Below are positions 50,897 through 58,010 of a DNA stretch of 64,000 bases, piece after piece. The position numbers were made by a program, and so were the translations under genes. This DNA is from an uncultured Propionibacteriaceae bacterium (GTDB lineage Bacteria; Actinomycetota; Actinomycetes; Propionibacteriales; Propionibacteriaceae), in the NCBI GenBank assembly GCA_937965785.1, contig CALCKT010000062.1:70660-134659 (forward strand), written 5' to 3'. Below the pieces are notes generated by a model. That model was given only the letters and a program-made list of their open reading frames with translations, did not search any database and had not been told where the DNA came from. Numbering within the stretch: the first letter of the stretch is position 1; every line of letters begins with the position of its first letter.

Positions 50897-53592
50897 ACGC
50901 CCGGGCCAGACTGGCGCAGCTGCGAGCCGCCCTGCAGGACGGAACCAACCGGATCCGCGACCACTACGCCGTCTCCCGCGGCGCGCTGATCAGCCACCTT
51001 GCCGAGACCAAGGAGGTGACCACCGACCTCGGCCGCCGCATCCGGGACCTGGCCCGGGCCGGCCGCCCCGAGGAGTACGACCACGGGGACTCCGTCCGCT
51101 GGGACGACTGGCACCCTGCCTCGCGGCTCCCCGCCGAACTCAGGATCGGCAGGACCAGCGTGGGAGGTTTCGACGACCTGCCCGCCACCGTCCCGGTTTT
51201 CACCGGCCGCATCGTCATCCTGACCAGCGAGGACGAGTCCGCCGCCCGGCATGCCCATGACGTCCTGCGGGGGCTGGCGGTGCGGTTCGCCGCGGCGATG
51301 GGCCGCGACGTCGTCCTGCACTTCATCGACCCGTTCCGGGAGGGCCATGGTTTCCCCGAACGCCCCCTGCTGCCCGGAGTGGCGGCCCGCAGCATCGACG
51401 CCGTCGCCGACCTTAAAGCTGCCTTCGAGGCCGCCCACGCCGACTCGCAGGGTGACGGGAATCCCCGCCGTCACGTCGTTTTCGCCATGGATTACCCGCG
51501 CGGTTTCTCCCACCAGGCCGTGCAATACCTCGACCGCATCCCGCGGCTGCACAACGCGCAGCTCATCATCCACCACGACCTCACCGCCGCAGCCCCCACC
51601 TCAACCGACCTGAAGGTTGACCACCCCGTCGTCGTCGACGTGCGGGACGACGGCACCGCGACCGGGTGCTGGGGTTGCCTCGAGGCCGGGATCGACGCCC
51701 CACCGCCCGCATCCCTGACCGCCAGGATCGCCGAGGCCCTGCCGCAACGCAGGATCGTCAATCTCGGCTGGGGCGATGTCAACCCCACCGATCCCGCCAC
51801 CTGGTGGGGTGGCGAGGCCCGCGGCGCCGCCGTCGCCCGGATCGGCGCCGATGTCCATGACAACCCCATCGACCTGGTCATGGGCATAAACCCGGAGGGC
51901 CAGTCGCGCACCCACATGGTGATCGGCGGGACGCCGGGTTCCGGCAAGTCGGTGCTGCTGCACGTCATCATCACCAGTCTGGCCGCCCGCTACTCGCCCG
52001 ACGAGGTGCAGTTCATCCTCATCGACGGCCGCGACGGTGCCGAGATGAAGTCGTACCGGCGGCTTCCCCACGCCCAGGCGGTGGCGATCCACACCCCGCG
52101 GGAACTCGCCGAGGGCGTCATCCGCGACATCCAGGCGGAGCTGGTCAGGCGCAACGGCCTGTTCGCCAGCAGAAACGTCCAGAACATCAACCAGCTTCCC
52201 AACGCCGCCCGTGGCGGGCTCGCGCGGCTCGTGGTGGTGATCGACGAATACCAGGCCTACCTGCAGGACCACCGCGGCGACATCGAGAAGGTGTTGTGGG
52301 ACATCGTCTCCCGCGGCCGGGCCGTCGGTATCCACCTGGTGCTGGCCTCGCAGCGTTTCCACGCCTCCGGGATGACCAACCGGGAGGCCCTGTTCGCCAA
52401 CGTCGACACCCGCATCTCCTTGCGGATGGCGCAGGACACCATCACCAACATCGCCGAATTCGACCAGTCGGGGCGCCGCCTGATTCTCGAACACTGCGAG
52501 AAAGCCGGCGATGTCGTGGTCAACACCAACCTGGGTGAGGCCCCGCACGTCGCGGGCCGGGTGGGTTTCCTGCCCGGCGACGAACTGACCCGCATCGTCG
52601 ACGCACTCGCGGCACGGGGCGACGGACGGACCCCGCTGGTGCTCGACGGTCAGCAGGCCCCCGAGGCGGCGGAAAACCCCGCCCTGAAGGGGTTGGCGCG
52701 GATCCCCCGGGGTGAGGCGGTGACCTCCTGGGCGACGCGGTCGGCGGCTGAGGGGGGTCTCGGGGCGGCCAGCTGGCCCAGCCACGAGAACCCGGCCGCC
52801 TTCATCGCGGGCCGCACCATGACCATCCATGGCACGGCCCACGCCGTCATCCGGCGCGCCGCGAAACAGAACGTCGCCGTGATCTGCGAACACCCGGAGG
52901 TGCTCGTCGGGGTGATGCAGACCGGCATCGCGACCTGGTCGCGCACCACGCAACCCGCAGGATTCTCGCTGTGGCTGCTCTCGAGGCTGCCCGCCCGCGC
53001 CGGCGACCCGTGGCGGGGTGCCCTCACCGACCAGTTGCAGCGGCTTCTCGCCGACGACGGCCACGGTTTCCGCCAAGCCACGAACGGGGCCCGGGCCGCG
53101 GAGCTGGTGGCCGAGGCCACCGCCCTGCTGGAGACGCGGGTCGCGATGGATGTCGACGCGCTGGCCGACGAGGACACCGTCGTTCTGGCGGCCGCCGGGC
53201 TGGAGCGGCTCCGCGAGTTCCAGAGCACCGAGGGGCGTTTCGGCCCGGAACCGGCCGAGGCCACCACCGCGCTGAAACGTCTCACCGAGACGGGACCGGC
53301 GTACGGCATCCACGTGGCCTGTGCGATGACTTCGCGGGCGGCCTGGAACCAAGTGTGGCCGGACAAGCAGATGAACCAGTTCACCCACCGCTTCTACGGC
53401 CAGCTGTCGGAAACCGACTCCCACGCCATCCTGGGCGACCAGCAGGGGCATCGCGTCGACAGCGACGACCTGATCGCCGGACCGACCCGGATGGGCTACG
53501 GCGACGCGACCACGGGGGCGGTGATCAGGTTCCTGCCCTACACCGCCGGCCCCGGTCTCAACGATGCGCTCACCAACCTCGGAAGGAGCTGA
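50893..53592 (+). CDS. FtsK/SpoIIIE (EccC-like) translocation ATPase
   Basis: 899 residues from GTG 50893. Walker A is IGGTPGSGKSVLLHVII (about 344-359), Walker B is LVVVIDEYQAYL (about 446-457), and GRAVGIHLVLASQRFHASGM is the sensor region: the FtsK/EccC arrangement. A second, degenerate ATPase-like part fills 600-890 (DTVVLAAAGLERLREFQS, YGIHVACAMTSRAAW). It has one active ring motif and no membrane helices, whereas EccC has three and two. Four WXG100-like or coiled-coil genes follow directly, so it probably recognises those proteins as substrates, as EccC does with EsxB. Confidence 0.9.
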   Translation: MNARARLAQLRAALQDGTNRIRDHYAVSRGALISHLAETKEVTTDLGRRIRDLARAGRPEEYDHGDSVRWDDWHPASRLPAELRIGRTSVGGFDDLPATVPVFTGRIVILTSEDESAARHAHDVLRGLAVRFAAAMGRDVVLHFIDPFREGHGFPERPLLPGVAARSIDAVADLKAAFEAAHADSQGDGNPRRHVVFAMDYPRGFSHQAVQYLDRIPRLHNAQLIIHHDLTAAAPTSTDLKVDHPVVVDVRDDGTATGCWGCLEAGIDAPPPASLTARIAEALPQRRIVNLGWGDVNPTDPATWWGGEARGAAVARIGADVHDNPIDLVMGINPEGQSRTHMVIGGTPGSGKSVLLHVIITSLAARYSPDEVQFILIDGRDGAEMKSYRRLPHAQAVAIHTPRELAEGVIRDIQAELVRRNGLFASRNVQNINQLPNAARGGLARLVVVIDEYQAYLQDHRGDIEKVLWDIVSRGRAVGIHLVLASQRFHASGMTNREALFANVDTRISLRMAQDTITNIAEFDQSGRRLILEHCEKAGDVVVNTNLGEAPHVAGRVGFLPGDELTRIVDALAARGDGRTPLVLDGQQAPEAAENPALKGLARIPRGEAVTSWATRSAAEGGLGAASWPSHENPAAFIAGRTMTIHGTAHAVIRRAAKQNVAVICEHPEVLVGVMQTGIATWSRTTQPAGFSLWLLSRLPARAGDPWRGALTDQLQRLLADDGHGFRQATNGARAAELVAEATALLETRVAMDVDALADEDTVVLAAAGLERLREFQSTEGRFGPEPAEATTALKRLTETGPAYGIHVACAMTSRAAWNQVWPDKQMNQFTHRFYGQLSETDSHAILGDQQGHRVDSDDLIAGPTRMGYGDATTGAVIRFLPYTAGPGLNDALTNLGRS

Positions 53593-53594
53593 AC

Positions 53595-53858
53595 ATGGAC
53601 GAGCTGCGCGAACAGCTACGGATCTTCCTGCCGGAACTGGAGGCCTTCACCCAGCACCTGCGGCAGGTCAACATCGCCCTGCGCGACGCGGAATCGGAAC
53701 TGAGGGGGATCTGGGAGGACTCCTTCCAGAAAGGGTTCCAGGCCCAGGTGGCGGCGCTGACGGGTCCGCTCGACGACTTCGCCGAGAACGACGCACCCCG
53801 GTTCGTCGACTTCCTCGACGGCAAACGCATCCAGGTGGAAAGGTACTTCAATGGCTGA
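53595..53858 (+). CDS. WXG100-like protein, copy 1
   Basis: 87 residues from ATG 53595 (GGAAGGAG site), 2 bp after the ATPase. Two helices are joined by a turn at GIWEDSFQKGFQAQ, a WxxxF variant of the WxG turn. This size and helical hairpin fit ESX-type substrates. It overlaps the next gene by 8 bases. Confidence 0.75.
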   Translation: MDELREQLRIFLPELEAFTQHLRQVNIALRDAESELRGIWEDSFQKGFQAQVAALTGPLDDFAENDAPRFVDFLDGKRIQVERYFNG

Positions 53859-54126
53859 CCCCTCGGTGGTGGCGGAGAAACTCAGGGGCTACCGCGATTC
53901 CCTCATGGCCCAGCGTCTCGCGGTCGCAGGCGCCTTCCACCACCTCACCGTCGCCTATGCGCAACTGAAGAGCGTGTGGCGGGGCGAGGGCGCCAGGCAG
54001 TTCGAGGTGGAATGGGCCCGCGTCGAGGCCGCGTTCGACACCTACGCGGAACGGATCTCGCCGCTGATCGAGCTCCTCGACCACCGCATCGACGTTCTGC
54101 GCGAACTGGATCGGGGCATGTCGTGA
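53851..54126 (+). CDS. WXG100-like protein, copy 2
   Basis: 91 residues from ATG 53851. Helical hairpin with the turn LKSVWRGEGARQFEVEWARV, a good WxG. It ends IDVLRELDRGMS, which recurs at the end of the next protein (EILREMDRGMS). In T7SS substrates the C-terminal tail carries the export signal, so this shared end may serve that purpose. Confidence 0.85.
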   Translation: MADPSVVAEKLRGYRDSLMAQRLAVAGAFHHLTVAYAQLKSVWRGEGARQFEVEWARVEAAFDTYAERISPLIELLDHRIDVLRELDRGMS

Positions 54127-54911
54127 CGGAGCCGGCGGTGCTGGCCGGGAGGCTGCGCGAGTTCCGGGAACGGGTGATCGCGGCCCGGGCCGGGTCGAGT
54201 TCCCGCCTGGAACCGGCCCGGCTGGCGCAGCGGCAACTCGACGACACCCTGAGTGTCCTGCGCGCCAACACCACCGGCTCGGGCAACGCCGCTGCGGAGA
54301 CCGTGGCCCGTCTGGAGCGCGAGGAGAAGGCCCTCGACGATGTCTCGGAGCGGGTGGCGGAAACCCGGGAACGGGCCGGAGGGGCGACGACCCGGGCCCG
54401 GCGGGTCCAGGAGGTCGTCGGTTTGATGACGCAGCGTTGCGCGGCCCGGCTGGCGGCCGCCGAGGCCGAGCTGCGACGGATCGACGCCGAGCTGCGCACC
54501 GCGGGCGGGAAACGCCGCGCACGGCTGCTGCGGCGCCGCGAACGGGTGGTGGAGCTGGTCGAGGCGTGCGCCGCCGCGGTGGAGGCGTGCCGGGAAGCCG
54601 ACCAGGCCGCGGGTCGCGCCCGGGCGGCCGCCGCCGAAGCCGAACGCGACACCGCCGTGGCGCAGGAGGAACACGCCGATGGGGCGGGACACCTGGAGCG
54701 GGCCCACGACTCCCGGCGGCTGGCGGATTCGGCGCTGTGGCAGGCCCGGCAGGCGACGACATCAGCGGAGGATCACGCCGCCGCGGCGCGAGAACAGTTG
54801 CGGGTCCAGGAACGGGCGTCGGGCCTGGTGGGGGAACGGGGAGTCGCGGCGGAGGCGTCGCTGGACGAGGTCGTCGAGATCCTGCGGGAAATGGATCGGG
54901 GCATGTCGTGA
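54123..54911 (+). CDS. Long coiled-coil WXG-like protein with DRGMS tail
   Basis: 262 residues from GTG 54123 (GTGA overlap). It is a long Ala/Arg/Glu coiled coil (TQRCAARLAAAEAELRRIDA, RARAAAAEAERDTAVAQEEH). The C-terminus EILREMDRGMS is nearly identical to that of the previous gene, and the DNA is repeated there (GGATCGGGGCATGTCGTGA). No WxG turn is clear. It may be an enlarged partner of the small WXG proteins. Confidence 0.75.
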   Translation: MTEPAVLAGRLREFRERVIAARAGSSSRLEPARLAQRQLDDTLSVLRANTTGSGNAAAETVARLEREEKALDDVSERVAETRERAGGATTRARRVQEVVGLMTQRCAARLAAAEAELRRIDAELRTAGGKRRARLLRRRERVVELVEACAAAVEACREADQAAGRARAAAAEAERDTAVAQEEHADGAGHLERAHDSRRLADSALWQARQATTSAEDHAAAAREQLRVQERASGLVGERGVAAEASLDEVVEILREMDRGMS

Positions 54912-55537
54912 ACGCAGGGGACACCGGGTTGCGGCGGGTGGCCGACGAGTTCCGCCGGGCCGGGGAGGAGCTGCGGCAGCACTGGGGCGACACCCGGGCC
55001 GACCGGTTCCGCGGCGAAAGGCTGGCACCTGTCCTGGAGGCCCTGGACCAGCAGCTGGCGGCCTCCGGTGCCCAGCAGGAACGGATCGTCGCCGCGGAGG
55101 AGACCAGCAACCTGGCGGGCCGGCACCTGGAGCGGGTCCGGGAGTCGCTGCGGGACTGCGACGAGGAAACCCGGCTGGCAGGCCGGGCCGCGGAGCGGGC
55201 GGAAGCGGCCGCAGGGGCCGGGCTGGGGGCCGCGGACCGCTGCGATGAGCAGTGCGACCTGGCCCGTCGGCTACTCGAGGAGGCCGCCGCCTGCGGTGTG
55301 CGCATCCCGATGTCTCGGGAGGCGATGGCGGAGGTCGGGATGATGCTGAACCGCGCCGTCGCCGTCGAGGCGGTCAAGTGGCGGGTGGGGGAGGTGGCCT
55401 CGCAGTGGCTCGAGGAACAACTCCAGATCAACGAGCTCGAACTGCCCGAGGAGATCACGAACACGGTGGACACCGCTGTGAGGGACGCCGGTGCGGGCAT
55501 CCGGGTCTGGTGGGCGAACCGCAGGAGACGGCGATGA
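54908..55537 (+). CDS. WXG-like protein with helical extension
   Basis: 209 residues from GTG 54908. The start contains RRAGEELRQHWGDTRADRFR, a W-G turn between two helices; the rest is coiled coil (RHLERVRESLRDCDEETRLA) and ends in WWANRRRRR, a tail that could bind nucleic acid or membrane. It overlaps its neighbour by four bases and converges, with a 2-bp gap, on the zinc-ribbon membrane protein. Probable substrate of the FtsK-like ATPase. Confidence 0.75.
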   Translation: MNAGDTGLRRVADEFRRAGEELRQHWGDTRADRFRGERLAPVLEALDQQLAASGAQQERIVAAEETSNLAGRHLERVRESLRDCDEETRLAGRAAERAEAAAGAGLGAADRCDEQCDLARRLLEEAAACGVRIPMSREAMAEVGMMLNRAVAVEAVKWRVGEVASQWLEEQLQINELELPEEITNTVDTAVRDAGAGIRVWWANRRRRR

Positions 55538-55539
55538 GG

Positions 55540-56301
55540 TCACAGGCCCAACAGCCAGACGCACACCGGAACCAGCAGCGCCAGCCGCACGACGGTGCCT
55601 ACGAGCCCCCGGCCCAGACGGGTGAACGAAACGGGGGAGATGCCCTGGATCAGCCAGGCGTCGCGAGTGCCCCCGAACCTCGGGCCGTGGACCACCACGA
55701 GATGATCCTCGTGGAGGGGAACATCGGCGGCGAGGCGGACGGACTCCTGGCCCTTGGCGTGGTCGACGACGAACCGCCAGCCCGGCCGGGGCCGGAACAT
55801 ACCGCGGATGCCGATGTCGGTGCCCTTGCTGACGGTGCTGCCGAAGATCGACCCGAGACAGCCGGGAAGGCCGCCCAGTCCGATCTTCTGGAGGAGCCAG
55901 AAACCGAACAGGGCCACCAGGATCAGGGGCAGGAAGGCCAGCGTCAGGTTGGTGACGCCCGCGACGATCAGCCGCTGGCCCTTGGTGAGCAGCAATCCGA
56001 GGGTGGCGGTCCACAGGAGCAGGCGCACCGGCATCACACCCCACGCCCAGGAAATGTTGACGGGGCCGCCGTCGCTGACGGTGCCACGCACGGAAAACAG
56101 ACCCGAACCACCCGAGGGGGTGGGTTGGCGGCGGGGCGGCGAGGCGGGGCTTTCCGGCGCGGAGTGGTTCTGCGGCGCCGCGGGCGGCGGTGGCGGCGGG
56201 GTACGCCGGGGTCGGGAGACCAGCGGCTGGCTGGACGCGCACTTGGCGCAGACGGTCGCGGAACCAAGGTAGTGGCCGCACCTGGGGCAGGTTCGAGACA
56301 T
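55540..56301 (-). CDS. Zinc-ribbon membrane protein
   Basis: 253 residues from ATG 56301 (GAGAGGAG site). The start, RTCPRCGHYLGSATVCAKC, is a CxxC…CxxC zinc ribbon. A Pro-rich linker is followed by membrane helices around 105-125 and 130-155 (LTLAFLPLILVALFGFWLL), a beta-rich part (FVVDHAKGQESVRLAADV, HLVVVHGPRFGGTRDAWLIQ) and a final helix (VRLALLVPVCVWLLGL). A degenerate GTCCGTCA box (GGCCGTCA at 56349-56356) lies before it. No family recognised; presumably a membrane part of the secretion-like module. Confidence 0.7.
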   Translation of the reverse strand: MSRTCPRCGHYLGSATVCAKCASSQPLVSRPRRTPPPPPPAAPQNHSAPESPASPPRRQPTPSGGSGLFSVRGTVSDGGPVNISWAWGVMPVRLLLWTATLGLLLTKGQRLIVAGVTNLTLAFLPLILVALFGFWLLQKIGLGGLPGCLGSIFGSTVSKGTDIGIRGMFRPRPGWRFVVDHAKGQESVRLAADVPLHEDHLVVVHGPRFGGTRDAWLIQGISPVSFTRLGRGLVGTVVRLALLVPVCVWLLGL

Positions 56302-56391
56302 CGGAACTCCTCTCTTCGCCGGCGGGGCGGGGCCCGCCCACTCGTATCTGACGGCCAGCGGAGGGTGTGACGAACGGAAAGCGAGGAAGAA

Positions 56392-56793
56392 ATGAACAAC
56401 GCTGTGTCGGTGGGGATCGGGGTGGCGCTGAGATGGGTGCTGCTGTACGGGCCTCTGGTGTTTCTCACCCAGCTGTGGGCGGGTACCCAGTACAGCCCGG
56501 GGCAGGGCGGCGGCTGGCGGGAACTGACCCTGTGGGCGGTGGCTTTCGGCCTGGTGACGACGGCGGCGTGCGTGGAACGCGCCATCAACGGCACCCGTGT
56601 CGTCGACCCCGGGGCGGTGCTGAAGGTGGCGGTCGCGGGACACGTCGCAGGGTCGGCGGTGGCGGTGTGGTGGTTCACCACCAAGGGAGGTCCGGGGCTG
56701 CGCGACTGGTGGGTGGCGCCCGCAGTCGCAGCCGGCTTCGTGGTCGTGTGGGTGCACCTACTGGCGGCGAGACTACCGAGGGAGGGGGAGTGA
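56392..56793 (+). CDS. Four-helix membrane protein
   Basis: 133 residues from ATG 56392 (GAGGAAG site), with hydrophobic stretches near 8-28 (GVALRWVLLYGPLVFLTQLW), 44-62, 75-97 and 107-126. No recognised family. It is divergent from the zinc-ribbon gene and only 41 bp before the lipoprotein, so it may belong to either group. Its GC content is high, unlike the genes that follow. Confidence 0.7.
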   Translation: MNNAVSVGIGVALRWVLLYGPLVFLTQLWAGTQYSPGQGGGWRELTLWAVAFGLVTTAACVERAINGTRVVDPGAVLKVAVAGHVAGSAVAVWWFTTKGGPGLRDWWVAPAVAAGFVVVWVHLLAARLPREGE

Positions 56794-56834
56794 GGATGTC
56801 CCGAGTGAATAAACAATTCGAGGGGATTGCAATC

Positions 56835-58010
56835 ATGATGAAGAAGAATTTTTTGCGCCTCATCGTGAGTTTTGTCGGGGCTGCCTTTATCGTCGGGTGT
56901 GCTCATGGCAAAGAACGAGAAACATCGACATCGGGGGCCACATATGCTGCCGCGTCCTTCGCCGTAACCATCAATGACAGCAACAACCTGACTATCTGGC
57001 CGAACGGGGTTCCGCAGATCGTGGATTCCGTTGAGAACGATCTTCAAGGTGTGCAGGTCGTCCCATTGCCCAGGAACAAGGTGGCGTTTTTAATTGCCCA
57101 TTCCTGGTCTTATGCGCCGGAGGATGTGGGTAGGTTGAGAATCGTGAATGAATCTGGGGAGGGGCCTTCCATGAGTGTCGAGGCCGGATGCAACAGTATT
57201 GCGCCGAGAGGTGATGAAATCATCTTGCTCTGCGCACAAGAGATCCCGGGCGGGTACAAGGCGCATTTGAAAATATTTGACGAAAAGATGCAGGTGGCCA
57301 AGGTCGTTGACTTGCAGATCCCGGCAACTCGCATCTCCGGGCAAATTAAACATGCAGAGCCGCCGATGCTCGTGGCGGCGGGTCCGGGCGCATTCTGGAT
57401 CGGATACCCATCCGAGACGGCTTTTGCGCGTGGCGGTGGGAGGGTCATCGTGAAATTCTCCACGACGGGCAAACCCCTGGCCAGTGCTCAAGTCGATGGA
57501 CTGATAAACAAGTTCGCGCTCGCGCCCGACGGGCTCTCGCTTGCGGTGGAAGGGTACGGCTCTGGGGGAGCGTGCAGTCCGAAGAGCGTCGTGCACGTGA
57601 TTGATCTCGTATCCATGAAGCAGCGCTGGAACTCCGTGGCAATTCCTGGCGAGTTGCGCGAGAGTGCTGAAATTTCTGGAGGCAGGTCGTTTGGCCTCAA
57701 GTCGCTCTTGTGGGTCGACGAAAACCTGCTGCAAATAGATGGGTACACCTATCCCGATATTTCAGACAACTGCGACGAATCAGTGCGCCGATATTGGCGG
57801 CGCGAGTTGAATCCGAACGAACTACTGGCGAAGGATGAGCAGATCGAACGAAATGATTATGAGGAGGTCTCCTGGGTGGGGCCCGAATGCGATTCGGTGT
57901 TTCGTAAGGTGGGAGAAAGCAAGATTGCAATTGTGCGCAATGGAGTGGAAACGATGACGTCGGAAAATCGCGTTGTCCTTGAATCCAGGCGCCCGAAGGA
58001 GTGCTCATGA
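56835..58010 (+). CDS. Lipoprotein with beta-propeller-like body, lower GC
   Basis: 391 residues from ATG 56835; ATG 56796 is an in-frame alternative. The signal peptide MMKKNFLRLIVSFVGAAFIV ends in a GC lipobox cysteine. The body has strand-turn repeats (HSWSYAPEDVGRLRIVN, LALAPDGLSLAVEGYGS-like), consistent with a propeller. GC and codon use differ sharply from neighbours upstream. It overlaps the TIR gene by four bases (ATGA), so the two are coupled: an outer lipoprotein sensor with an inner TIR enzyme is a natural guess. Confidence 0.75.
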   Translation: MMKKNFLRLIVSFVGAAFIVGCAHGKERETSTSGATYAAASFAVTINDSNNLTIWPNGVPQIVDSVENDLQGVQVVPLPRNKVAFLIAHSWSYAPEDVGRLRIVNESGEGPSMSVEAGCNSIAPRGDEIILLCAQEIPGGYKAHLKIFDEKMQVAKVVDLQIPATRISGQIKHAEPPMLVAAGPGAFWIGYPSETAFARGGGRVIVKFSTTGKPLASAQVDGLINKFALAPDGLSLAVEGYGSGGACSPKSVVHVIDLVSMKQRWNSVAIPGELRESAEISGGRSFGLKSLLWVDENLLQIDGYTYPDISDNCDESVRRYWRRELNPNELLAKDEQIERNDYEEVSWVGPECDSVFRKVGESKIAIVRNGVETMTSENRVVLESRRPKECS

